Below are positions 1-6,733 of a DNA stretch of 11,990 nucleotides, piece after piece. This DNA comes from an uncultured Ilumatobacter sp. (GTDB taxonomy: Bacteria; Actinomycetota; Acidimicrobiia; Acidimicrobiales; Ilumatobacteraceae), in contig CALICC010000194.1 in the NCBI GenBank assembly GCA_938049325.1, forward strand, positions 1 to 11,990, read 5' to 3'. The stretch's first letter is position 1; every line of letters starts with the position of its first letter. The translations under genes were made by a program, and so were the position numbers. Below the pieces are notes generated by a model. That model did not search any database. It had not been told where the DNA came from and saw only the letters and a program-made list of their open reading frames with translations.

Positions 1-99
1 CGAAGCGAGCAGCGCACCGATCGCCTCCGCATCGAGGGTCGACGGGTCAGTTTCCGACACGAGGCACCACGCCCGCTGGGCATCGTCATGTGTGCGCAT
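1..99 (-). CDS. 5' part of an unidentified gene, truncated by the window edge
   Basis: The minus strand opens with ATG at 99-97 and reads on without a stop to position 1, giving 33 codons (MRTHDDAQRAWCLVSETDPS and on to ...GALLAS). A textbook Shine-Dalgarno GGAGGT lies at 111-106, six bases before the ATG, which makes this a real gene start despite the short visible length. The visible residues are acidic and alanine-rich, with no signal peptide and no motif I recognise, so no function is proposed. The gene is divergent from the secreted-protein gene that starts at 257. A TTGACC at 153-148 (minus) could be its -35 element, but no convincing -10 follows. Confidence 0.7.
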   Translation of the reverse strand, partial: MRTHDDAQRAWCLVSETDPSTLDAEAIGALLAS

Positions 100-105
100 C
101 GGTTT

Positions 106-111
106 ACCTCC
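106..111 (-). promoter_or_regulatory. Shine-Dalgarno site of the truncated minus-strand gene
   Basis: GGAGGT on the minus strand with a six-base spacer (aaaccg) to the ATG at 99. It is the strongest ribosome binding site in the window and decides the start of the truncated gene. It contrasts with most other first-in-unit genes here, which lack one. Confidence 0.75.
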
Positions 112-243
112 ATTCGTGATCTCGAAAGACGGAACGAGGAGGGAGTCGGTCAAAGCAATCTATCGTGAGTTTCTTGAAACGCAACGTACGATCGAAAAAG
201 GTCCGTTGTTCAGACAGGTGTTCGACCCGCGACTGGCGCGATG

Positions 244-249
244 TACCAT
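244..249 (+). promoter_or_regulatory. Putative -10 box (TACCAT) of a leaderless transcript
   Basis: TACCAT is followed by exactly seven bases and then the GTG at 257, which puts the expected transcription start on or next to the start codon. No Shine-Dalgarno sequence is present. TTCGAC at 221-226 has a 17-base spacer but only weakly resembles a -35 box. The same TAnnnT-to-start geometry recurs at other genes in this window. The spacing is seen; the function is inferred. Confidence 0.4.
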
Positions 250-256
250 GGACCCG

Positions 257-724
257 GTGTCGACGAGGTCGAGACGACTCACGGCGCTGAGCGCGCTCAG
301 CACTGCAGTGATCGGGGCGGTGATCGGACTCGGGCTTGCACCGGCAGCGGGGCCGCCGGTGGGCCCGAACTCGATGCCGGCGGCGCATCCGGGCAACAGT
401 GTCCCACCGATCACATTCGCTCCGGAGGGTTCGTTCCCGGTGCTGAGCCCCGAACAGGCTCAGTCGGACGACCTCGCGCCCGGTACCTACCGAATTCGTC
501 TTGCTCACCAGGCCGACTGGCCAGACCGGTGCCTCGACACGATGACGGTCTATTCACACCCGAACGACGGTGAGCCAATGCCGACGGCGCCGCTGGGCAC
601 GGTGCCGCCATCCGACTTCAGTTGGGAGGCGCGGGCCATCGACGAACTCGACGAGGTCCGACGACTACGGGAGCCGATCTGTGAACCGTTTCGATTCGCC
701 GACCCACCCGGTGCGATCGACTAG
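257..724 (+). CDS. Small secreted protein of unknown function
   Basis: A 155-residue protein if GTG 257 is the start; ATG 248 (three residues longer) is the alternative, and I prefer 257 because of the TACCAT box seven bases before it. Residues 1-30 form a classical export signal: basic S-T-R-S-R-R, a hydrophobic stretch of about 20 residues rich in Ala/Ile/Gly/Leu, then APA-AG as a signal-peptidase-I-like site. S-R-R-L-T-A is only a weak match to a twin-arginine motif. There is no lipobox cysteine. The mature part is Pro-rich at its start and has two cysteines (92 and 142) that could form a disulfide outside the cell. I recognise no domain. It is a single gene whose TAG overlaps that of the convergent dehydrogenase in a CTAG. 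Confidence 0.65.
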   Translation: MSTRSRRLTALSALSTAVIGAVIGLGLAPAAGPPVGPNSMPAAHPGNSVPPITFAPEGSFPVLSPEQAQSDDLAPGTYRIRLAHQADWPDRCLDTMTVYSHPNDGEPMPTAPLGTVPPSDFSWEARAIDELDEVRRLREPICEPFRFADPPGAID

Positions 725-1530
725 AAGCGCCCGCCGTCGACCATGAACTGTTGCGCGGTGCAGGCCGCACCGTCGTCGGCCGCCAGGAACAAGACCATCT
801 GCGCGAACTCAGCCGGGTAGATACGGCGCTTGATCGCCTGGTCCTCGAGCGTTCCGGCTTCTCCCTCCGGCGACCACCACTTCGTCAGCTGACGGTCGGT
901 CGCAACCCAGCCGGGCATGACCGTATTGACCCGAACGCCGTTCGGCCCGAAGGTGCGTGCCAACGTGCGGGTGATGCCCTCCACGCCGGACTTCGCGATC
1001 GCATAGCCGGGGAAGAAATCCTCCTGCATCATGTACGACGACGATCCGATGTTGATGATCGATCCCTGCGAGGCGTGCAGCATGTTCGGCGCCACTGCCT
1101 GGATCGCGAAGAAGTAGTGGCGCAGGTTGACGTTCACGCGGTCGTCCCAGTAGTCGGGCGTGACCTCCTCCCAGGTGTGGCGATCGTCGCTCGCGGCGTT
1201 GTTGACGAGAACCTCGATCCCGCCGAGGTCGGTCTGCGCCCGTCCGAGGCCATCACGAAGGGCCTCGATGTCGATGAGATCGATCTCGTAGAAGATGGGG
1301 ACATGCTTTGGCTCGGTCGCAGCGAGCCGTTCGACCAGCTGCGCGCCGCGGTCGGCTTGGATGTCGGCAAAGCCGACCCGGCTGCCCTGAGCAACGAATT
1401 CTTCGACGATGCCTGCGCCGATACCGTCGGCGCCACCGGTGACGAAGACGGAACGATCGACCAGCGACGGGTACGACGCGTAGTTGTGTGCGGGAGCGGC
1501 GTGCGGATCGCCGGGAGTCGTGAGTGCCAT
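721..1530 (-). CDS. Short-chain dehydrogenase, D-xylose/aldose 1-dehydrogenase-like
   Basis: A 269-residue classical SDR, cytosolic, expected to oxidise a sugar or similar alcohol with NAD(P)+. Visible motifs are TGGADGIG (31-38) for nucleotide binding, Asp56 at the end of beta-2 (favours NAD+), NNAA (110-113), and a Ser/Tyr/Lys catalytic set with SSSY near 163-166, Tyr176 and Lys180. The stretches DDRH (115-118), YWDDRVNVNLRH (128-138), PEGEA (221-225) and CT....VDGG near the C-terminus strongly recall the Caulobacter XylB-type D-xylose dehydrogenases, as I remember them. Substrate specificity is therefore an inference. No xylonate pathway genes are nearby. The first ~20 residues precede the fold; ATG 1530 is chosen because a TACGAT box sits seven bases upstream, and there is no Shine-Dalgarno site. 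It is divergent from rpoZ and convergent with the secreted-protein gene. Confidence 0.85.
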   Translation of the reverse strand: MALTTPGDPHAAPAHNYASYPSLVDRSVFVTGGADGIGAGIVEEFVAQGSRVGFADIQADRGAQLVERLAATEPKHVPIFYEIDLIDIEALRDGLGRAQTDLGGIEVLVNNAASDDRHTWEEVTPDYWDDRVNVNLRHYFFAIQAVAPNMLHASQGSIINIGSSSYMMQEDFFPGYAIAKSGVEGITRTLARTFGPNGVRVNTVMPGWVATDRQLTKWWSPEGEAGTLEDQAIKRRIYPAEFAQMVLFLAADDGAACTAQQFMVDGGRF

Positions 1531-1537
1531 GGTCGGA

Positions 1538-1543
1538 ATCGTA
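1538..1543 (-). promoter_or_regulatory. Putative -10 box (TACGAT) of the SDR gene, leaderless
   Basis: Read on the minus strand, TACGAT is followed by seven bases and then ATG at 1530, with no Shine-Dalgarno site between. This fits a transcript starting at the ATG. No clear -35 box is visible. Its upstream half overlaps the rpoZ promoter region in the same 55-bp gap. Confidence 0.45.
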
Positions 1544-1570
1544 GGACGCTTGCTCCGGACCTTTGCACGG

Positions 1571-1576
1571 TAGGCT
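1571..1576 (+). promoter_or_regulatory. Putative -10 box (TAGGCT) of the rpoZ operon
   Basis: TAGGCT lies nine bases before the rpoZ ATG at 1586, so the transcript would have a leader of only about three bases. TTGCTC at 1550-1555 is a possible -35, but its 15-base spacer is short. No Shine-Dalgarno site is present before rpoZ. This is the only evident promoter ahead of the four-gene rpoZ-coaBC-metK-priA run. Confidence 0.45.
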
Positions 1577-1585
1577 TGAGTCACT

Positions 1586-1918
1586 ATGGCGCTGGACCAC
1601 GACACGATGATCAACCCGCCCATCGAGAGCTTGCTCGACAAGGTCGACTCCAAGTTCACGCTGGTGACGCTTGCGGCCCGTCGGGCGCGCAACATCAACT
1701 CGTACTTCAACCAGCTGGGTGACGGCCTCGGCGGCATGATTCCCCCGCAGGTTTCGTCCACGGCGCGTAAGCCGTTGTCGATCGGCTTCCAAGAGATCTC
1801 CGAAGAGAAGATCGTCTGGACCGAAGCGCCAGAGCCAGAGCCCGAGCTCGAAATCGACCCTGAGGCCGAAGCGCAGGCTGCTGCTGATGCCGCCGCCGCT
1901 GCCGAGAGCGACGAATGA
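1586..1918 (+). CDS. rpoZ: DNA-directed RNA polymerase omega subunit
   Basis: A 110-residue omega subunit, a small cytosolic component that binds beta-prime and helps assemble RNA polymerase. The conserved core runs from about residue 9 (MINPPIESLLDKVDSKFTLV) through AARRARNINSY (30-40) to KPLSIGFQEIS (62-72). Residues 79-110 are a low-complexity acidic/alanine tail (EAPEPEPELE, then Ala runs ending ESDE), probably disordered. Length agrees with actinobacterial omega proteins. ATG 1586 is the only sensible start: it lies after the TAGGCT box and the family N-terminus follows. It heads the operon, and coaBC begins seven bases after its stop. The gmk gene that usually precedes rpoZ in actinobacteria is absent. 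Confidence 0.95.
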   Translation: MALDHDTMINPPIESLLDKVDSKFTLVTLAARRARNINSYFNQLGDGLGGMIPPQVSSTARKPLSIGFQEISEEKIVWTEAPEPEPELEIDPEAEAQAAADAAAAAESDE

Positions 1919-1925
1919 AACGATC

Positions 1926-3128
1926 GTGAGCCCGCTCGAGGGCAAACGCATCGTCCTGGGCGTCACTGGGGGAATCGCGGCATACAAGGCGATCGAGGTC
2001 TCTCGGCGTCTTGTTGACGCTGGCGCCCACGTGGTGCCGATCATGACCGAGGCTGCGCAACACTTCGTCGGCACGACGACGCTGAGCGCGCTTGCCTCCG
2101 AGCCGGTGCAAACCGAGCTGTGGCACAACCCGACGACGCCGATTCCCCACACCAAGGTCGGTCAAGGCGCTGATCTGATCATCGTCGCACCGGCCACGGC
2201 CAAGCTGATCGCGGCCTACCGCATCGGGTATAGCCACGACCTGCTCACCAACACGCTCATTGCGACCCGTGCGCCCGTCATCGTCTGCCCGGCGATGCAC
2301 ACCGAGATGTGGGAACACCCGAGCGTCGAAGACAACATCGACACCCTTCGCGAGCGAGGTGTCCACATCGTCGAACCCGAATCCGGCCGTCTTGCTGGTG
2401 GCGACGTCGGAGCGGGACGCCTTGCGTCGCCTGAGACAATCGTCGCTGCGGCCGAAACGGTCCTCGGACCCGCCGATCTCGACGGTGTGTCGGTCGTAGT
2501 TTCGGCCGGTGGCACCCGTGAGCCGATCGACGCCGTCAGAGTCATTGCCAATCGCAGCTCCGGCAAGCAGGGCTACGCGATCGCCGCTGAGGCAGCGTCA
2601 CGCGGTGCGGAGGTCACGCTGGTGTCGACGGTGTCGCTTGCGGCACCGCCTGGCGTCGAGGTCGTTGCGGTCGAAACCGCGGCCGAGATGCAGTCGGCGA
2701 TGGAGAGCAGGGCATCCGGCGCCGACGTTGTGGTGATGGCAGCTGCCGTTGCGGACTTCCGGCCGGTCGACGCTGCCGGCGGCAAACTCAAGAAGCGTGA
2801 CGGTGTGCCCCAGATCGTGCTCGAACCCACACCTGACATCCTCGCCGGGCTCGGTTCCACGAAGCCCTCCGGCCAGGTTCTGGTCGGATTCGCTGCTGAA
2901 ACCGACGACCTGGTGGCGAACGCCGAAGCCAAGCTCACGAAGAAGCGGCTCGACCTGATCGTGGCGAATGACGTGAGCGCTCCGGCGGTTGGCTTCGCTC
3001 ACGACACGAACGCGGTTACGCTGCTGCGTCCCGGCGCGAAGCCTGTCGAGATCGACCTCGCCGCGAAGCGAGATGTCGCCCGGGCAGTTATCAACACGAT
3101 CGTCGAGATTCGAACAGGAAACGACTAG
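1926..3128 (+). CDS. coaBC: Bifunctional phosphopantothenoylcysteine decarboxylase / phosphopantothenate-cysteine ligase
   Basis: A 400-residue two-domain enzyme for steps two and three of coenzyme A synthesis from pantothenate: CoaB joins 4'-phosphopantothenate to cysteine using CTP, and CoaC decarboxylates the product using FMN. The N-terminal CoaC half shows GVTGGIAAYK (12-21), His75 in IPHTKVG as catalytic histidine, and PAMHTEMW (122-129). The C-terminal CoaB half starts near 190 with SAGGT (193-197), IANRSSGKQG (207-216), AAAVADFRP (272-280) and KLKK (287-290). GTG 1926 is preferred over ATG 1887 because the family N-terminus begins here and the longer form would overlap rpoZ. Two CoaC positions differ from the E. 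coli enzyme: Asn125 is His and Cys158 is Gly, which I believe is common in actinobacteria. It sits seven bases after rpoZ and three before metK. Confidence 0.95.
   Translation: MSPLEGKRIVLGVTGGIAAYKAIEVSRRLVDAGAHVVPIMTEAAQHFVGTTTLSALASEPVQTELWHNPTTPIPHTKVGQGADLIIVAPATAKLIAAYRIGYSHDLLTNTLIATRAPVIVCPAMHTEMWEHPSVEDNIDTLRERGVHIVEPESGRLAGGDVGAGRLASPETIVAAAETVLGPADLDGVSVVVSAGGTREPIDAVRVIANRSSGKQGYAIAAEAASRGAEVTLVSTVSLAAPPGVEVVAVETAAEMQSAMESRASGADVVVMAAAVADFRPVDAAGGKLKKRDGVPQIVLEPTPDILAGLGSTKPSGQVLVGFAAETDDLVANAEAKLTKKRLDLIVANDVSAPAVGFAHDTNAVTLLRPGAKPVEIDLAAKRDVARAVINTIVEIRTGND
3116..3121 (+). promoter_or_regulatory. Ribosome binding site of metK
   Basis: AGGAAA lies inside the last codons of coaBC, ten bases before the metK ATG at 3132. 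It supports that start and suggests translational coupling to coaBC. There is no room for a promoter or riboswitch between the two genes. Confidence 0.6.
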
Positions 3129-3131
3129 ACC

Positions 3132-4322
3132 ATGGCCAATTACACCTTCACGTCCGAGAGCGTCACGGAAGGGCATCCCGACAAAATGGCGGACCAAGTG
3201 TCCGACGCCATTCTGGACGCCATTCTGACCGAGGACCCGGACGCTCGTGTGGCGTGCGAGACCATGGTCACGACGGGACTGTGCGTCGTTGCTGGCGAGA
3301 TCTCGACCAGCGCATATGTCGAAATCCCCAAGATCGCCCGCGACACCATCAACGGCATCGGCTACGACAACGCGCTGTACGGCTTCGACGGCAACACGTG
3401 TGGGGTCATGGTCACGCTCGACGAACAGAGCCCCGACATCGCACAGGGTGTCGACACATCCGAAGAAGTGCGCGGCGGCACGTCCGGTGAAGACGACCTC
3501 AACCTGCAGGGTGCTGGCGACCAGGGCATGATGTTCGGGTACGCGTGCAATGAGACCGATGTGCTCATGCCGCTGCCGATCAACACAGCGCACCGCCTCG
3601 CTGAGCGCCTCTCCGAGGTTCGCAAGAGTGGGCAGGTTCCGTACCTGCGACCCGACGGCAAGACGCAGGTCACCTTCGAGTACGACGAGTCCGGCAAGCC
3701 GGTTGCGCTCAAGGCTGTGCTCATCTCGACGCAGCACCAGGACGGCATCGACCGTGACACGGTGATCCGCCCCGATCTCATCGAGTCGGTCATCCGCCCG
3801 ACGATCCCCGAACAGTTCGCCGACGACGACTACGAGGTCTACGTCAACCCGACCGGCAACTTCGTCATCGGTGGCCCGGTCGGCGACTGTGGACTCACCG
3901 GGCGCAAGATCATCGTCGACACGTACGGGGGCATGGGTCGCCACGGTGGCGGAGCCTTCTCGGGCAAGGACCCGTCGAAGGTCGACCGCTCCGCCGCCTA
4001 CGCCGGCCGCTGGGTTGCCAAGCACGTCGTGGCATCCGGTGCCGCCGACCGTTGCGAGATCCAGCTTGCGTACGCGATCGGGATGGCCCAGCCCATGAGC
4101 ATCCTCGTCGAGACGTTCGGTACCGAGTCGGCTGACCCCGACGCCATCGAGGCCGCCGTGCGCGCCACGTTCGACCTGCGTCCGGGCGCGATCGTTCGCG
4201 ATCTCGACCTCAAGCGGCCGATCTACAAGAAGTCGGCTGCGTACGGCCACTTCGGTCGCGAAGAGTTCCCGTGGGAGCAGCTCGACAAGCTCGCCGAGTT
4301 CAAGTCCGCCCTCGGCGCCTGA
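3132..4322 (+). CDS. metK: S-adenosylmethionine synthase
   Basis: A 396-residue methionine adenosyltransferase, full length for the family, making S-adenosylmethionine from methionine and ATP in the cytosol, normally as a tetramer. It has GHPDK (14-18) with the ATP-contacting histidine, the first signature GAGDQGMMFGYA (127-138, Met where Leu is also seen in relatives), STQHQD (199-204) and the phosphate-binding second signature GGGAFSGKD (272-280). The C-terminus carries YGHFGR (371-376), as expected. ATG 3132 is three bases after the coaBC stop with AGGAAA upstream. Pairing coaBC with metK is a common actinobacterial arrangement. There is no SAM riboswitch because there is no leader. Confidence 0.98.
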   Translation: MANYTFTSESVTEGHPDKMADQVSDAILDAILTEDPDARVACETMVTTGLCVVAGEISTSAYVEIPKIARDTINGIGYDNALYGFDGNTCGVMVTLDEQSPDIAQGVDTSEEVRGGTSGEDDLNLQGAGDQGMMFGYACNETDVLMPLPINTAHRLAERLSEVRKSGQVPYLRPDGKTQVTFEYDESGKPVALKAVLISTQHQDGIDRDTVIRPDLIESVIRPTIPEQFADDDYEVYVNPTGNFVIGGPVGDCGLTGRKIIVDTYGGMGRHGGGAFSGKDPSKVDRSAAYAGRWVAKHVVASGAADRCEIQLAYAIGMAQPMSILVETFGTESADPDAIEAAVRATFDLRPGAIVRDLDLKRPIYKKSAAYGHFGREEFPWEQLDKLAEFKSALGA

Positions 4323-4347
4323 TCCCACTCGTCGCGAACGTCCGGTC

Positions 4348-6066
4348 GTGATCGCCCGGGTCCTGCCCGATGTGACCGGGCTCGACAAGACGTTCGACTA
4401 CGCAATTCCCGACGACCTGCGCGCCGACGTTTCGGTGGGCACCATCGTGCGCGTCGACCTCCACGGTCGCCGTATCGGTGCGTGGGTCGTCGGCGTACTC
4501 GACCCCACGGATGCGGCGGTCGTGGACCTCAAGCCGATCGCAAAGGTCACCGGGCACGGTCCGTCCGCTGAGCTGATCGAGCTTGCCGAATGGGCGCACG
4601 TTCGTTGGGCGGCACGTCGGATCCGACCGTTCCTCGTCGCCGCCTCGCCCAAACGCGCGGTTCGCAACGTGCCGCCGCCGAATCGACGAGCGATCGCGCC
4701 GGCGCCGTCCTCGCCAGCAACCACCGACCTGCTCGCCGCGGGCGGCGGTGTGCTCCGGCTGCCACCTCGCAGCGATGTCCTACCAACGGTCCTGTCAGCG
4801 ATTGCCGTGGGCTCCACGCTGGTGGTCGTTCCGACGGTGTCGGATGCATCGCTGCTGGCAACACGTCTGCGACGAACCGGTGCGACCGTCGCCTTCGTCC
4901 CCGACGACTGGGCGGCCGCAGCGGGCGGCGTCGATGTCGTGATCGGAACGAGGTCGGCTGCGTGGATGCCGTGTGCCGATATGGCTGCGGCAATCGTCAT
5001 CGACGAGCACGACGAAGCGCTCCAAGAAGAGCGCTCGCCCACGTGGCACGCTCGCGATGTCGTCGCTGAACGGTGTCGTCGCGCTGGCGTGCCGGCGGTG
5101 TTCGTGTCGCCCATTCCGACACTGGTTGCCGTCGAGGAGCTGGCGGGACCTGACGGCCCGGTGCACCCGCCTCCGAGTCGCGAGCGCAGCCAGTGGCCGC
5201 GGGTGGAGGTGGTCGATCGCACTGACGAGGACCCGTGGAAGAAGTCGTTGCTGACCTCAGCATTGATCGAGCGGATCCGCGATCCGCAGCAACGGGTGCT
5301 GTGCATCAGCAACACCACTGGGCGAGCCCGTGTGCTCGCGTGTCGCGGCTGTCGTGCGCTGTTGCGCTGCGAGAACTGTGATGCTGCGGTCGGTCTTGCC
5401 GACGACGGCCGTCTCGCCTGTCGTCGATGCTCGACCGTCCGGCCGCCGGTGTGTCAGGAGTGCGGAGCCGGCAAGTTCGCCAACCTTCGCCCGGGCGTGA
5501 CGCGCATCCAGGAGGAGCTCGCTGCAGCTGCCAACCGCCCCGTCGTCGCCGTCACGGGCAAAGACGACGAGGTGGCAGCCAGGTCGGATCTCTACGTGGG
5601 TACCGAAGCAGCGCTGTATCGAGTCGGCCCGGTCGACGTCGTGGCCTTTCTCGAGTTCGACTCCGAGATGCTCGCGCCGCGCTTTCGTGCATCGGAGCAG
5701 GCGCTTGCACTCATCGTTCGGGCGGGGCGGCTTGCGCCGACCGTCATGTTGCAGACGTTCAATCCCGATCACGAGGTCGTGCGTGCCGCGAGCGAAGCGA
5801 ACCCTGACATCGTGACGGCGGCCGAACGCGAGCGGCGCTCGATGTTGGGACTCCCGCCCTTCGGTGCGCTGGCACTGGCCACGGGTGCGTTCAGCGACGA
5901 AGTCGTCTCGCAGCTCGATCCCGATCGCGTGCAAGTCGGCGGAGATGGCGACCAGCGGTTCCTGCTGCGTTCGACCGATTGGACGACGCTGGGGGCGGCA
6001 ATCAACGAGACAACGCGCCCGCCAGGCTCACGCGTGCGTGTCGCCGTGGACCCGGCTCGCGTCTAG
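4348..6066 (+). CDS. priA: PriA-like replication restart protein lacking helicase motifs
   Basis: A 572-residue PriA homologue, shorter than the ~730-residue E. coli protein. The N-terminal 3'-end DNA-binding domain covers about 1-95 (ARVLPDVTGLDKTFDYAIP at 3-21). Eight cysteines in four CxxC pairs (332/335, 341/344, 358/361, 369/372) form the two zinc sites needed for primosome contacts. A Walker A lysine motif is missing: the equivalent region reads RLPPRSDVLPT near 137-147. The DEEH box is DEHD (219-222). FRASEQAL..IVRAGR (446-461) is a relic of motif VI. Actinobacterial PriA proteins are known to have lost helicase motifs, so this probably acts as a structural restart factor. GTG 4348 lies 25 bases after metK with no strong Shine-Dalgarno site. 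It ends 13 bases from the convergent response-regulator gene, with no visible terminator hairpin. Confidence 0.9.
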   Translation: MIARVLPDVTGLDKTFDYAIPDDLRADVSVGTIVRVDLHGRRIGAWVVGVLDPTDAAVVDLKPIAKVTGHGPSAELIELAEWAHVRWAARRIRPFLVAASPKRAVRNVPPPNRRAIAPAPSSPATTDLLAAGGGVLRLPPRSDVLPTVLSAIAVGSTLVVVPTVSDASLLATRLRRTGATVAFVPDDWAAAAGGVDVVIGTRSAAWMPCADMAAAIVIDEHDEALQEERSPTWHARDVVAERCRRAGVPAVFVSPIPTLVAVEELAGPDGPVHPPPSRERSQWPRVEVVDRTDEDPWKKSLLTSALIERIRDPQQRVLCISNTTGRARVLACRGCRALLRCENCDAAVGLADDGRLACRRCSTVRPPVCQECGAGKFANLRPGVTRIQEELAAAANRPVVAVTGKDDEVAARSDLYVGTEAALYRVGPVDVVAFLEFDSEMLAPRFRASEQALALIVRAGRLAPTVMLQTFNPDHEVVRAASEANPDIVTAAERERRSMLGLPPFGALALATGAFSDEVVSQLDPDRVQVGGDGDQRFLLRSTDWTTLGAAINETTRPPGSRVRVAVDPARV

Positions 6067-6079
6067 CGAGACCTGCTGC

Positions 6080-6733
6080 TCACGAGCGACGGCCCGACTC
6101 GTAGGCCCAGATCGCGAGTTCGACTCGATTGCGGGCCTCGAGCTTGACCATCAGGCTTGCGACGTGTGCTTTTGCCGTGCCCAGCGAGATGAAGTGTTGC
6201 TCGGCGATCTCGGCATTGGTGAGCCCGCGTGCCACAGCGTCGAGGATCTCTTCCTCGCGGTCGGTGAGGGCGACGTCGGGCACCTTGGTGTTCGGAGTGC
6301 GCGTGGCTCCGGCCATGGACTGCAGGAGCCGGGTGGTGATGCTCGGCGAGATCAGCGACTCACCGTGATGTGCGGCCCGAATCGCCTCGACCAGCAGTTC
6401 GGGTCCGGCATTCTTGAGCAAGAAGCCGATGGCTCCAGCGTGAAGCGCTCCGTAGACGTAGTCGTCGAGGTCGAAGGTCGTGATGATCACGACCTTGAGT
6501 GGTGGGTCGACATCGGGACCTGCCACCTGACGGGTGGCCTCGATGCCATCGAGTTCGGGCATGCGCACGTCGAAGAGGCAAACGTCGGGTTGTAGATGCT
6601 TGGCCTTGGTGACGGCTTCGCGGCCATCGGCGGCTTCCCCGACCACGTCGATGCCGTCGGTGGCGTCGAGGATCATGCGGAAGCCGGTGCGGACCATGTC
6701 CTGGTCGTCGGCGATGAGCACGCGAATGCTCAT
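6080..6733 (-). CDS. NarL/FixJ-family response regulator
   Basis: A 217-residue DNA-binding response regulator. The receiver domain (about 3-120) has the acidic pair Asp9/Asp10, the phospho-acceptor Asp55 in LFDVRMP, the switch threonine in VVIITTFD (81-88) and Lys107. The LuxR-type helix-turn-helix (about 155-212) reads LTDREEEILDAVARGLTNAEIA and then GTAKAHVASLMVKL, with the recognition helix around 185-197. The start overlaps the kinase stop in an ATGA at 6733-6730, so it is translationally coupled to the kinase, which phosphorylates it by inference. The targets are unknown; the divergent ABC exporter is the obvious candidate. It is complete and ends convergently with priA. Confidence 0.95.
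   Translation of the reverse strand: MSIRVLIADDQDMVRTGFRMILDATDGIDVVGEAADGREAVTKAKHLQPDVCLFDVRMPELDGIEATRQVAGPDVDPPLKVVIITTFDLDDYVYGALHAGAIGFLLKNAGPELLVEAIRAAHHGESLISPSITTRLLQSMAGATRTPNTKVPDVALTDREEEILDAVARGLTNAEIAEQHFISLGTAKAHVASLMVKLEARNRVELAIWAYESGRRS

Noticed and set aside
92..256. Longer N-terminus for the secreted protein (GTG 92)
   Set aside because: It would overlap the start and Shine-Dalgarno site of the divergent gene and bury the signal peptide 55 residues inside.
1275..1290. 12-bp palindrome GAGATCGATCTC in the SDR gene, and 10-bp ones such as GCGGATCCGC near 5271
   Set aside because: Palindromes this short are expected several times by chance in 12 kb of GC-rich sequence.
751..1722. 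Plus-strand open frame (323 codons) opposite the SDR gene
   Set aside because: The minus strand carries all SDR motifs; this frame also crosses the SDR/rpoZ promoter gap and enters rpoZ.
1531..1761. Longer N-terminus for the SDR protein (start at 1761)
   Set aside because: The extra 77 residues would be antisense to rpoZ and precede the normal SDR N-terminus.
2598..4388. Long minus-strand open frame (596 codons) opposite coaBC and metK
   Set aside because: It spans two genes with strong family motifs on the other strand and has no recognisable content; it is a GC-bias shadow.
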